A stretch of 64,000 bases of DNA from an uncultured Acetatifactor sp. (GCA_910584865.1 CAJUCE010000026.1:1-64000); one strand, 5' to 3'. Positions 42,488-51,171 are shown, counted from the first letter of the stretch. Made by a program: numbers and translations. The notes: a model not told the origin generated them from the letters alone.

Positions 42488-43275
42488 GCGCATTTATTTG
42501 TATCAAATCCGCGGCGGTACTGGGAGGGCGTCATTCCGCACCATTTCTTGAAAAAAGTCGTAAAGTGATGATAGTCTGGAAAGTCTAGGTGGTTGGAGAT
42601 TTCCTGGACGGTCATGGGGGACTGCCGCAGCAGGTCCATGGAAATCTCCAGGCGCAGGGACAGGTAATAATGGTACGGGGTGGTCTGGTACGCCCTTTTG
42701 AACACATCATTGGCCCAGGAGCGGGAGAGATGGGCGTGGGCGGCGATCTCGTCTATGTGCAGGGAACGGTGAATATTCTGCTCGATGAAGCATTTCATGG
42801 CGAAGGCAGGAGAGGTCTTCTCCTGATGGCTGATCAGGGCCTCCGAAAATAACTGAATATAGCGATGAAGAAAGAGGGCCAGTTCGCTTCTACAGTGAAC
42901 AGGGTCTTTTTTCATGATGGTGAAAGCTTCGGTCAGGTAATCTTTTTCCTTGAAATTTTCCACAAAACAATTGGCGTCCAGATGATGGTCCGACAGCAGG
43001 TGCTGCACCAGTATGCCCCGGACATTGAGCCATACCTTGGTCCAGGGGTCATGGGGATCGGAATAGTAGTGGTGGTAGGTGCAGGGGTGAAGGATGTAGG
43101 CCGCCCCTGCGCCCAGAGCCGCTTTCCGGTCATTAAAATACACATAGCCCCGCCCGCTGATAATATATTCAAAGACATAGAGGTCTCCATTGGGGCGGAG
43201 GATATGGGAATTGGGGTCTGCAAAGGTGATGCCCGATGAAAGGGGCGAAAACTCCGCAGACTTAAAATGTGGCAT
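42469..43275 (-). CDS. AraC-family transcriptional regulator
   Basis: 268 residues. The N-terminal cupin-like sensing domain (about 20-100, YVFEYIISGRGYVYF, LHPCTYHHYYSDP) is typical of sugar-responsive AraC proteins. The C-terminal double helix-turn-helix (about 170-262) has IDEIAAHAHLSRSWANDVFK and ISNHLDFPDYHHFTTFFKKW, ending MTPSQYRRG. It likely controls a carbohydrate gene, but no obvious target is adjacent: the neighbours are an ABC-F protein and an ATPase. The stop overlaps the ABC-F stop region tail-to-tail. Confidence 0.92.
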   Translation of the reverse strand: MPHFKSAEFSPLSSGITFADPNSHILRPNGDLYVFEYIISGRGYVYFNDRKAALGAGAAYILHPCTYHHYYSDPHDPWTKVWLNVRGILVQHLLSDHHLDANCFVENFKEKDYLTEAFTIMKKDPVHCRSELALFLHRYIQLFSEALISHQEKTSPAFAMKCFIEQNIHRSLHIDEIAAHAHLSRSWANDVFKRAYQTTPYHYYLSLRLEISMDLLRQSPMTVQEISNHLDFPDYHHFTTFFKKWCGMTPSQYRRGFDTNKCAYPSNP

Positions 43276-43361
43276 CTGGCGGGGCTGTAGTATTGAGGAT
43301 TTCGGAGACAGGATATGGCATTTCCATGGAATTATTTTTCGATATCCAGTGCTCAGGTTTC

Positions 43362-43390
43362 TTGATACTGCAGCTTATTTATTGTATACT
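43362..43390 (+). promoter_or_regulatory. Distal promoter of the AAA-ATPase gene
   Basis: TTGATA (43362-43367), 17-base spacer, TATACT (43385-43390). Confidence 0.6.
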
Positions 43391-43533
43391 GGACAGAACG
43401 GCGGACTTCGGGAGATTGCCACTGACTGGATACGAGTGATGGAGTCTGCCAGCATTAGGGACGGACGGATGGATGAGGGATGGCTTTAGGTTTTGCAATC
43501 GGGATTTATACCGGAAGAAACCTGAAATTGTGG

Positions 43534-43562
43534 TTGAGTTACGTAGGTTTTCCGGCTATAAT
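43534..43562 (+). promoter_or_regulatory. Proximal promoter of the AAA-ATPase gene
   Basis: TTGAGT (43534-43539), 17-base spacer, TATAAT (43557-43562), 78 bases before the ATG. Confidence 0.65.
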
Positions 43563-43639
43563 AGGTAGAAAAAGAGAAATACAGATACAACTGTCAACGA
43601 TAAGAGTACATCCGTTTTGAAAGGGAAAGGGTAGCAGAG

Positions 43640-45340
43640 ATGGCAAAAACATTTAATGTCAACGGCGCCTGCATACCCGGCAGGCATTATATGGTCAATC
43701 TGAAGCCCAGGTTGGAGGAAATCAAAGCCATGGTGGATGCCGGGGCTTACTTTACGATAAACAAAGCAAGACAGTACGGCAAGACAACTACTCTGCGGGC
43801 TTTGGCGGATTTCCTGGAAAAGGATTACGAGATTGCATGTCTGGATTTTCAGAGAATCAGTTCGCTGTCTTTTGAGAAGGAACAGCACTTTGTAGAGGCT
43901 TTTGCAGAAGAGCTCCTGGACTGCGTAAAAGGATTTCCGGAAGGCGTTGAACAAAGGCTTTCCGCATTTGCAGACGGCACAGCCAGAATCAATTCTCTCC
44001 AGGCACTGTTTAAAGCCATCAGGCTGTGGTGCGGACAGTCCACAAAGCCCATTGTCCTGATGATAGACGAGGTGGATACCGCGGCGGACAACCAGGTGTT
44101 TTTAGATTTTCTTGCGCAGCTGCGGGCGGCTTATCTGGACAAGTATACGGTTCCGGCCTTTCAGTCGGTGATTCTCTCCGGGGTTTATGACGTCCGCAAT
44201 ATCCGTGAGAAGCTTCGGCCTGAGGAAGAGCATAAAACAAACAGTCCATGGAACATTGCGGCGGACTTTTTGGTGGAGATGAGTTTTTCTCCTGAGGATA
44301 TCGCCGGGATGCTTGCGGAATATGAAGAGGATTATCACACGGGGATGGATATTCCGCAGATGGCTCAGTTTCTTTACGCCAGTACATCCGGTTATCCCTA
44401 TCTGGTTTCCAGGTTATGCCTGTTTATGGACGAGCGCCTTCCCGGCAGCGGGGAGTTTCCTGTTGTATCATCCAGGGAAGCTGGCAGGATACAGCATCTT
44501 TCCGGCAGTGTAGAGTTTTCCGCTGCATCAACTAGGGGAGCAGATGGGGGGCAGCGGCTTTCTGACAGTGTCAAGTTTCCCGACAGAGCTGCTGCGTGGA
44601 CGAAAGAGGGGTTCATGGAAGCGGAAAGGATGCTTGTGAAAGAGAACAATCCCCTCTACCAGTCGCTGATCGGAAAGCTGGTTTTATATCCGGAACTGAA
44701 GGCTGTATTGTACGAATTGCTTTTTAACGGGAAACCGATTCCGTATGTGGCGACAAACCGTTCCATTGAAATCGCTGCCATGTTTGGTTTTGTGAAAAAC
44801 ATGGGGGATACGGCGGTGATTTCCAACCGAATTTTTGAGACCGTTTTGTATAACTATTTCCTTTCGGAGGAGTTCAATGGGAGCAAAATATACGATGCAG
44901 GAGTTCGGGAGCGGAACCAGTTTATCGTTGGAGGGCATCTGGATGTAAGGAGAGTATTGGAAAAATTCGTGGAGGCCTTTGACTATCTGTACGGCGATCG
45001 GGAGGAAACTTTTCTGGAGGATGCGGGAAGACGCTATTTTATGCTGTTTCTGAAACCAATTATAAACGGCGCGGGAAATTGCAGCGTCGAACCGGAGACC
45101 CGGAACCGCGAACGTATGGATCTGGTTATCTATTACCATGGGGAGCGGAGCATTATAGAAATGAAAGTGTGGCGCGGCAATGCCTATAACGAGCGGGGTG
45201 AGCGGCAGTTAATGGATTATCTGGAGTATTTTCACTTAAAAAAAGGCTATATGCTGAGTTTCAATTTCAATAAAAAGAAAGTAATCGGTGTGAAGGATGT
45301 AATTCTGGGAGACAAGGTTTTGGTAGAGGCTGTTGTCTGA
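43640..45340 (+). CDS. AAA-like P-loop ATPase with nuclease-like C-terminus and repeat insertion
   Basis: 566 residues. The opening MAKTFNVNGACIPGRHYMVN is followed by Walker A ARQYGKTT (43-50) and Walker B IVLMIDEVD (Asp143, Glu144). Next comes a sensor-like SVILSGVYDVRN. The C-terminal part (about 400-566) ends in a PD-(D/E)XK-like fold: NRERMDLVIYYHGERSIIEMK, with D...E-x-K. It resembles the AAA-ATPase-like families common in gut Clostridia, whose function is unknown. Between residues 267 and about 320 lies an insertion of three 20-residue tandem units. Two promoters precede it. It appears intact. Confidence 0.8.
   Translation: MAKTFNVNGACIPGRHYMVNLKPRLEEIKAMVDAGAYFTINKARQYGKTTTLRALADFLEKDYEIACLDFQRISSLSFEKEQHFVEAFAEELLDCVKGFPEGVEQRLSAFADGTARINSLQALFKAIRLWCGQSTKPIVLMIDEVDTAADNQVFLDFLAQLRAAYLDKYTVPAFQSVILSGVYDVRNIREKLRPEEEHKTNSPWNIAADFLVEMSFSPEDIAGMLAEYEEDYHTGMDIPQMAQFLYASTSGYPYLVSRLCLFMDERLPGSGEFPVVSSREAGRIQHLSGSVEFSAASTRGADGGQRLSDSVKFPDRAAAWTKEGFMEAERMLVKENNPLYQSLIGKLVLYPELKAVLYELLFNGKPIPYVATNRSIEIAAMFGFVKNMGDTAVISNRIFETVLYNYFLSEEFNGSKIYDAGVRERNQFIVGGHLDVRRVLEKFVEAFDYLYGDREETFLEDAGRRYFMLFLKPIINGAGNCSVEPETRNRERMDLVIYYHGERSIIEMKVWRGNAYNERGERQLMDYLEYFHLKKGYMLSFNFNKKKVIGVKDVILGDKVLVEAVV
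44438..44600 (+). repeat. 60-bp in-frame tandem repeat inside the AAA-ATPase gene
   Basis: Units start CTTCCCGGCAGCGGGGAG (44438), CTTTCCGGCAGTGTAGAG (44498) and CTTTCTGACAGTGTCAAG (44558). The third is partial. The units encode LPGSGEFP, LSGSVEFS and LSDSVKFP followed by variable residues. Confidence 0.85.
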
Positions 45341-45412
45341 CGGATTCGGACGAAAGCGCAGAGAAGCCGGGCGAAGGATGCGGACGGCTGAGGAAGCGGT
45401 GCGGCTGGGAAT

Positions 45413-46060
45413 TCAAATCCCCGCCCGCAGCTTTTTTTCATATTCCTCCCAGGAGATGTACCGGCCGCCCATGCTTTCCAGGTGTTCGGTATGAAATTGA
45501 CAATCGATAAACAAAAAACGGTTTGCCGATAAAGCTTGAGCCAAAGCAATCAGTGCTGCTTTAGAGCCGTTTTCGCGCTCCGAGAACATACTTTCCCCGA
45601 AAAAGCACTTTCCGATGGAGACGCCGTAGAGACCGCCCGCCAGGGCATCGTCTTCAAATACTTCCAGGCTGACGGCATATCCGGCTTCATGGAGACGGTG
45701 ATATGCGGCCTCCATTTCGTCGGAAATCCAGGTTCCTTCGTTAAATTCCCGCTTCACGCGGCAGCGGTGCATGGTGTCGGCAAAGTCCCGGTTCAGAAGC
45801 ATTTTCAATTCATGTTTTTTGATGTACTTTTTCATAGACCGGGAGATGTGGATTTCTTCAGGAAAGATGACAAAGCGTTCCCGGGGACACCACCACAGGA
45901 TTTCTTCCCCCGGCTCATACCAGGGGAAGATTCCGTGGGTGTATGCCAGAAGAAGACGTTCTACGCTCAGATCTCCGCCCACTGCAAGCAGCCCGTCACG
46001 GCGGGCATAAGTGGGATGGGGAAATGAAATTTCGCTATCATTCAGTCGATATACTGGCAT
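45413..46060 (-). CDS. aat: Leucyl/phenylalanyl-tRNA-protein transferase
   Basis: 215 residues. Aat adds Leu or Phe from aminoacyl-tRNA to the N-terminus of proteins starting with Lys or Arg, marking them for ClpS/ClpAP. Family marks are FPHPTYARRDGLLAVGGDLS, YTHGIFPWYEPGEEILWWCP with RERFVI, GTWISDEMEAAYHRLHEAG, and GGLYGVSIGKCFFGESMFS. ATG 46060 follows AAAGGAGG. In-frame codons upstream are excluded. It lies 46 bases behind clpA on the same strand and is probably the third gene of the clpS-clpA-aat operon. Confidence 0.95.
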   Translation of the reverse strand: MPVYRLNDSEISFPHPTYARRDGLLAVGGDLSVERLLLAYTHGIFPWYEPGEEILWWCPRERFVIFPEEIHISRSMKKYIKKHELKMLLNRDFADTMHRCRVKREFNEGTWISDEMEAAYHRLHEAGYAVSLEVFEDDALAGGLYGVSIGKCFFGESMFSERENGSKAALIALAQALSANRFLFIDCQFHTEHLESMGGRYISWEEYEKKLRAGI

Positions 46061-46106
46061 AATGCGGCCTCCTTTATGGCAGAGCAATTTATTTTGGAAC
46101 ACTTCC

Positions 46107-48485
46107 TTAGCGGCTGGGAATTGCGGAATCTGACAAGAGCTGCAGCCGGAAAGCCTTATCCTGTACAGTCAGCCGGCACTGACCTCCGCCTTTCAATGCA
46201 CCGAAGAGAATTTCGTCTACCAGGAGGGGCTTGATTTCTCCCTGAATTACCCGTTCGATTTCCCTTGCGCCGAATTCCACGCTGATTCCCTTCTCCCGAA
46301 CCAGCTTTTTTGCGGAGCCGTCGGCACGAAATTCGATATTCTTCTGCGAAAGCATCTTTTGCAGTTCTCCTAATTTTTTCTCCACGATTTTCTCGGCCAT
46401 GGCTTCGTCCATGCCGTGGAAGACTACGATGCGGTTCAGGCGATTGCGGAATTCCGGCTGGAAGATACGCTTTACTTCCTCCATGATTACGTTCGGACTC
46501 ACATCCTGGCCCTGAAAGCCGATACCGTGCTTTCCGATCCGGCTTGCTCCGGCGTTTGATGTCATAATGAGAATAATATTCCGGAAATCCGCTTTTCGGC
46601 CCTGATTGTCTGTCAGGGTGGCGTAATCCATGACTTGAAGCAGGATATTATAGATATCCGGGTGGGCTTTTTCTATTTCATCCAGCAGAAGGACCGCGTG
46701 GGGATGTTTGCGCACTTCTTCCGTCAGCAGGCCGCCTTCCTCGTAGCCCACATAGCCGGCGGGCGCGCCGATTAGTTTGGCTACGGCGTGTTTTTCCTCA
46801 TATTCGCTCATGTCGAAACGGATCAGGCGGATACCCAGTTCCTCGGCCAGACTTCTGGCGATCTCCGTTTTACCCACGCCGGTGGGGCCCGCAAATAGCA
46901 GGCTGGCCAGAGGCTTGCCTTCTTCCAGCAGGCCTGCCCTGGAGAATTTCACGGCATTGACCACCTGGGACAGGGCCTCGTCCTGTCCGAAAATGCGGCT
47001 CAACAGACGGCTTTCCAGGGTGGCCAGGGCCTCTGTCTCGTCTTTCTCCACCATCTGTTTGGGAATATGGCATGCCTTGGACAGAATCTCGTCAATCAAT
47101 TCCCGGTCTACAGTCTGGGGATCCTGTGCCAGCGGATGCATACGGCGATAGGCGCCGGCTTCGTCGATCAAATCGATGGCCTTGTCGGGCAGGAAGCGTT
47201 CATTGATATATTTGGAACTCATTTCCACCGCGTATTCCAGCACGCCTTTCTCATAGGTGATGCCATGGAAATTCTCATAATTTTCTTTCAGCCCTTCCAG
47301 GATCTTGACGGCATCTTCAGGATCCGGCTCCGTGATTTCAATATTCTGGAATCTGCGCACCAGGCTTTTGCTTTTCTCAAAATGTTTCTTATATTCCTCG
47401 TTGGTGGTGGCTCCGATGAAACGCATATGCCCCGCAGCCAGGTAGGGTTTCAGCATGTTGGAGATATCGAAGCTTCCGCCGTTCACTGCGCCTGCGCCCA
47501 CGATATTGTGGATCTCGTCAATATAAATGATGGGCTTTTCCTCCCGGGAGAGACTGTCCATCACTTTTTTGAAGCGCTTTTCAAAATCGCCGCGGTACTG
47601 GGTGCCGGCAAGGAGGCTGCCCAGATCCAGAGAATAGATTCTGGCCCCGGACAATGGCGCAGGAACCCGATCTTCTTCCAGAAGCCTGGCCAGACCATAG
47701 GTGACGGCGGTTTTGCCCACGCCGGGTTCGCCCAGATGGAGCGGATTGTTTTTCTCCCTGCGGCAGAGAATCTGCATGGTGCGTTCCAGTTCCTCCTTCC
47801 GTCCGATCAGGGGATTCACCCCTTCCAGTGTATCGTTCAGGCAGACGGCATATTGCTGCCAGAAGGCTCCCTGTGTGTCCTGATTATCTTCTTCTTCGGG
47901 CAATTCCCCAAAGGACAGGGGATCCCGGTGGGTATCCTCTTCGCCGGCTTCCCGCGAAGACGAAGCATCGCCGGAAGCGTTAAAGCCGGACCGCCCGGGG
48001 ATTTTGCCGGTTGCAGAGCGGCTATCAGAGGTGTCGGTACCGGCGATTTCTTCATAGAGAATGGTCAGTTCCCGCAGAAGCGCAGACTGCTCCACCCCCT
48101 GCAGCTGCAGATAGTACGCGGCATAACTTTCCGGCAACGCGTATATGGCATGGATGATATGGGGCAGATCCACTGCGGATTTCTCGCTGTTGAATGTGGA
48201 TTCACAGGCATAGGATAAGAGGAGTTCCATGCCATGGGAAAATGCAGGGCCGTTCTTTTCGTCAGAAGTTTCATCGAACTGCTCCATATTTTCTTCCAAC
48301 CAGGTTTTTAACTGATAATCCAGTTGCCTGACACTTCCGTCACAATTCCGAAAAGCCCGGGCAAAAACAGGATTACGGCAAATGACATACAGTAACAGCT
48401 CAGGGGTAACGTATTCAAAGCGTGCATTTTGAGCCAATGAGGATGCCTCCTGAATCAGTTCTGTTACTTCTGATGAAATGTACAT
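46107..48485 (-). CDS. clpA: ATP-dependent Clp protease ATP-binding subunit ClpA
   Basis: 792 residues. The N-domain (about 1-145) binds ClpS. An acidic linker with a DASSSREAGEED stretch follows. AAA module 1 has Walker A GEPGVGKT at 252-259, and module 2 has GPTGVGKT at 533-540. The ClpP-docking loop KHGIGFQGQD, with the IGF tripeptide, lies near 650. There is no ClpC/ClpB-type middle domain, so this is a ClpA rather than a ClpC. ClpA unfolds substrates and feeds them to ClpP (not in the window). The ATG lies 1 base after the clpS stop with its ribosome site GAGGAGG inside clpS, so translation is coupled. Confidence 0.95.
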   Translation of the reverse strand: MYISSEVTELIQEASSLAQNARFEYVTPELLLYVICRNPVFARAFRNCDGSVRQLDYQLKTWLEENMEQFDETSDEKNGPAFSHGMELLLSYACESTFNSEKSAVDLPHIIHAIYALPESYAAYYLQLQGVEQSALLRELTILYEEIAGTDTSDSRSATGKIPGRSGFNASGDASSSREAGEEDTHRDPLSFGELPEEEDNQDTQGAFWQQYAVCLNDTLEGVNPLIGRKEELERTMQILCRREKNNPLHLGEPGVGKTAVTYGLARLLEEDRVPAPLSGARIYSLDLGSLLAGTQYRGDFEKRFKKVMDSLSREEKPIIYIDEIHNIVGAGAVNGGSFDISNMLKPYLAAGHMRFIGATTNEEYKKHFEKSKSLVRRFQNIEITEPDPEDAVKILEGLKENYENFHGITYEKGVLEYAVEMSSKYINERFLPDKAIDLIDEAGAYRRMHPLAQDPQTVDRELIDEILSKACHIPKQMVEKDETEALATLESRLLSRIFGQDEALSQVVNAVKFSRAGLLEEGKPLASLLFAGPTGVGKTEIARSLAEELGIRLIRFDMSEYEEKHAVAKLIGAPAGYVGYEEGGLLTEEVRKHPHAVLLLDEIEKAHPDIYNILLQVMDYATLTDNQGRKADFRNIILIMTSNAGASRIGKHGIGFQGQDVSPNVIMEEVKRIFQPEFRNRLNRIVVFHGMDEAMAEKIVEKKLGELQKMLSQKNIEFRADGSAKKLVREKGISVEFGAREIERVIQGEIKPLLVDEILFGALKGGGQCRLTVQDKAFRLQLLSDSAIPSR

Positions 48486-48486
48486 A

Positions 48487-48786
48487 TTATGCCTCCTCTA
48501 CTGTCATGCGAAAGGGAAATCCCTCTTGTTTCGCTCTTTTCGAAGCCGTCTGAATTTTTGTGACAGCAATGTCATAAGTGTAAGCCCCAACGGCTGCACG
48601 GCCGCTCTCATGCACCATGAGCATCAGGCGTTCTGCCTCCGGAAGGCTTTTGCGGAAAATGTCTATGAGGATTTCCACCACAAATTCCATGGGAGTGAAA
48701 TCATCATTGTGCATGATCACACGATAATGTTTTGGTTCGCGGATATCGATTCTTATCTTTTCTTTTGTTTCACCTTGTACGGACAT
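48487..48786 (-). CDS. clpS: ClpS adaptor of the N-degron pathway
   Basis: 99 residues. The substrate pocket is conserved: Asn27 and Asp28 in HNDDFTPMEFV (E. coli Asn34, Asp35) and His59 in VHESGRA (E. coli His66). A short acidic N-terminal extension needed for hand-over to ClpA is present. ClpS binds proteins beginning with Leu, Phe, Tyr or Trp and delivers them to ClpAP. It is the first gene of the operon, behind a perfect sigma-A promoter. Combined with clpA and aat it gives a full recognition branch. Confidence 0.96.
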   Translation of the reverse strand: MSVQGETKEKIRIDIREPKHYRVIMHNDDFTPMEFVVEILIDIFRKSLPEAERLMLMVHESGRAAVGAYTYDIAVTKIQTASKRAKQEGFPFRMTVEEA

Positions 48787-48876
48787 ATAATATCACCCTC
48801 TGTAAATTATTAATATTAAGATAATCCATATTCTGGTTGGGATTGTTGTAAGTTTTGCCCAAATTTCTGAGAGGTA

Positions 48877-48905
48877 ATTATAATATTTTATATGAATTTT
48901 GTCAA
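48877..48905 (-). promoter_or_regulatory. Perfect consensus promoter of clpS-clpA-aat
   Basis: On the minus strand: TTGACA (48905-48900), 17-base spacer, TATAAT (48882-48877). Both hexamers match the consensus exactly. Confidence 0.88.
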
Positions 48906-48924
48906 GACAGATGAATTTCGTCTA

Positions 48925-48953
48925 TTGTAATACAAAGTCTTCTGAACTATAAT
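48925..48953 (+). promoter_or_regulatory. Divergent promoter of a small transcription unit
   Basis: TTGTAA (48925-48930), 17-base spacer, TATAAT (48948-48953). Its transcript would run about 390 bases to the terminator at 49314-49357. Confidence 0.72.
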
Positions 48954-49026
48954 GCCGGTAAACAACCGTTTTGGAATTCCTGTCTGTTGCAGGACAGTTG
49001 CCGACGGCGACAGAAGGGAGAGTATT

Positions 49027-49256
49027 ATGAGGTCTGTGGAGCTTTTGAAACAGGAAATCAGCAACAGTCCGGACGGTTCCGGCTATGTAAAGAGGCGATG
49101 GCTGCAGATTTTAAAGGGTATGAAGAGCTGAGAAAATACCGGGCACTTGGGTTATCTTATGGATTTTCCGGAACCGAGCCGCTGTCCGGGGAGCGTATCC
49201 TGGAAATCAAAACCGTTTTTGAGAGAGATTTTTCTGTAACTGTTGAAAACGTGTAA
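49027..49256 (+). pseudogene. Small hypothetical gene, apparently frameshifted
   Basis: ATG 49027 behind GGGAG begins MRSVELLKQEISNS and stops after 34 codons. The next frame continues plausibly: KEAMAADFKGYEELRKYRAL, then SGTEPLSGERILEIKTVF to the stop at 49256. One extra A in the AAA at about 49090-49092 joins them into a 76-residue acidic protein. A clear promoter before it and a strong terminator after it show that this is a real transcription unit. The domain is not recognised. If the frameshift is genuine, only the 34-residue peptide is made. Confidence 0.5.
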
Positions 49257-49313
49257 ACAAAACCGCAATCTCATCAATGTGTATTGAACCTCGAGAATAT
49301 CTGTGATAGAATC

Positions 49314-49357
49314 AAGTACAACAGTTCAGACAGAGTACTGAACTGTTGTACTTGTTT
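49314..49357 (+). terminator. Terminator of the small transcription unit
   Basis: AAGTACAACAGTTCA (49314-49328) pairs perfectly with TGAACTGTTGTACTT (49339-49353) around a 10-base loop, followed by GTTTT. Confidence 0.9.
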
Positions 49358-49491
49358 TAACAAGGAATGCGAGGGCGGATTGGCACATATGCTTTGTAGC
49401 AGAGGAGTAACAAAGTGAACCTTCTGCAATATTGCGGGGAGCCATTGGCCGAAAGAAGCGATTTCGAGTACAGAAAAGAGGAGAACTGACA

Positions 49492-50367
49492 ATGATGGAA
49501 ATTATCAAGGCGATTATCTACGGAATAGTGGAAGGAATTACGGAATGGCTTCCGATCAGCAGTACAGGACATCTGATTCTGCTGGAAAGCATTATGCCGT
49601 TTCAGACGGCTGCGGAAGGCGGAGCCGTCAGCGAGGAATTTTTCGGTATGTTTGATGTGGTGATCCAGCTGGGTGCCATTCTGGCTGTGGTGGTGCTGTT
49701 CTGGAACCGGATATGGCCTTTTGCGCTGACGAAAAAGGAGCGGGAAAAAGAGGGAGGAACCGGAATAGCGTCCTGGTTTAAGAAGGATATCTGGGTGCTG
49801 TGGTTCAAAATCCTGGTATCCTGCGTGCCGGCAGCCGTCATCGGGATCCTGTTTGACGATGTGTTTGACAAATTATTTTATAATCCCACCTGTGTGGCCA
49901 TTGCGCTGATCGTATTCGGTGTGGCGTTTATCGTGGTCGAGAATTGGAACAAGGGGCGGCACCCGAAAGTGCGGAAGCTGTCGCAGATCACGTATCAGAC
50001 GGCATTCCTGATCGGTGCGTTTCAGCTGATTGCAGCGGTTTTTCCGGGAACTTCACGTTCCGGCGCCACCATTGTGGGAGCATTGCTGATCGGCGTATCC
50101 AGGACTGTGGCAGCAGAATATACTTTCTTCCTGGCGATTCCGGTGATGTTCGGCGCCAGCCTTTTGAAGGTGGTAAAGTTTGGATTTGAATTTACATCTC
50201 TGGAACTGGCGGTATTGGGGACAGGTACCCTGGTGTCCTTTATCGTATCTTTGTTTGTGCTTCGCTTTCTGATGGGATATATCAAAAAGCATGACTTTAA
50301 GGTGTTTGGTTGGTACCGTATTGTTCTGGGGGCTGTGGTGCTTCTGTATTTTGGTTTGCTGGTATAA
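49492..50367 (+). CDS. uppP: Undecaprenyl-diphosphate phosphatase
   Basis: 291 residues with about eight membrane helices. UppP/BacA removes a phosphate from undecaprenyl diphosphate to recycle the lipid carrier of cell-wall synthesis. Extra copies give bacitracin resistance. Both family motifs are present: EGITEWLPISSTGH (14-27) with the acidic residues, and PGTSRSGAT (185-193). ATG 49492 follows GAGGAG; in-frame codons from 49432 lack a ribosome site. It is single-gene, downstream of the small unit's terminator. Confidence 0.95.
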   Translation: MMEIIKAIIYGIVEGITEWLPISSTGHLILLESIMPFQTAAEGGAVSEEFFGMFDVVIQLGAILAVVVLFWNRIWPFALTKKEREKEGGTGIASWFKKDIWVLWFKILVSCVPAAVIGILFDDVFDKLFYNPTCVAIALIVFGVAFIVVENWNKGRHPKVRKLSQITYQTAFLIGAFQLIAAVFPGTSRSGATIVGALLIGVSRTVAAEYTFFLAIPVMFGASLLKVVKFGFEFTSLELAVLGTGTLVSFIVSLFVLRFLMGYIKKHDFKVFGWYRIVLGAVVLLYFGLLV

Positions 50368-50458
50368 ATAACATTGGCTTGAAAAAAGCATTGGACCAAT
50401 TTCCGATACTATATGCACCGGGCGCATAAAATGAAAGCACAATATTTTCCAACGTCTT

Positions 50459-51073
50459 TCAAGGCTGGCCGTTTTTTTCCTTAAGGTGCCGTATAATGGT
50501 ATTGCGGCTGGAAGAGCGCAATCCTTCCGCGGTGCGGATCAGCTGCTCAATCCGAAAACGCTCTCCCCGGGAAGCCCAATAATCCGCCAGCTGGTAATAG
50601 GTGCTGCTCACATCGGTATTGGTACTGACTGCGAATTCCATGATGACTGCGGCCTCTTTGCGGAATCCAGCGGCGATGAGTTCGTCAGCCCATTTTTGCA
50701 GGGTGCGTACCAGGAGCGTGTAATTTTGATCATATTCGGACAGCGCCGTGATATTGGCCGTGCCGTATTCCAGCTTCAGGTCCGTGTTGGTCCAGCCGGT
50801 GAAGTTTACGATCTTTTGGGAAGTGAGCGTCTCCAGAGTCTCGATACATTCCAGAACCGTCGCATTATCGTTCAATACATGGGTGGGCAGCTGTTCCAAG
50901 GGGATGATGATGTAATGCAGCTTGTCTATTGGTTTGCGACGGACGGAGTTGGCCCGGGTTTCTCTCGCCCAGAAATCTTTTTCATCCCGGCGGCCGTTTC
51001 TGTTATTTTTTTTTATATTATAGGAAATGAGAATTGCAAAGGTGATAAACGCGCCTAAAAAACCGATATTCAT
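50459..51073 (-). CDS. Membrane-anchored hypothetical protein
   Basis: 204 residues. One N-terminal membrane helix (about 2-19, IGFLGAFITFAILISY), a basic stretch, then a soluble cytosolic domain rich in helices (KLHYIIIPLEQLP, ECIETLETLTSQKIV, then WADELIAAGFRKEAAVIMEF, then repeats of TPR-like length). The conserved-looking LLVRTLQKWADELIAAGFRK segment suggests a helical-repeat scaffold. I do not recognise the family. It starts behind AAAGGAT on the minus strand and ends convergent to uppP. Confidence 0.65.
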   Translation of the reverse strand: MNIGFLGAFITFAILISYNIKKNNRNGRRDEKDFWARETRANSVRRKPIDKLHYIIIPLEQLPTHVLNDNATVLECIETLETLTSQKIVNFTGWTNTDLKLEYGTANITALSEYDQNYTLLVRTLQKWADELIAAGFRKEAAVIMEFAVSTNTDVSSTYYQLADYWASRGERFRIEQLIRTAEGLRSSSRNTIIRHLKEKNGQP

Positions 51074-51171
51074 ATGTCATCCTTTCCCGGTACCGTAAGG
51101 AAAACGCCGGCCCGATGATGTTAAGTATAGCAAAGGATACGGAATAAGGGAAGAGGAAAAAGGAATAAAGC

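Larger units (their letters stand above)
43276..43639. other. Intergenic stretch with two plus-strand promoters
   Basis: 364 bases upstream of both the AraC gene (minus) and the AAA gene (plus). It holds two well-formed plus-strand promoters 172 bases apart and no open frame beyond 16 codons. Confidence 0.6.

Noticed and set aside
47067..48218. 383-codon plus-strand frame across clpA
   Set aside because: Antisense shadow. ClpA motifs are complete on the minus strand.
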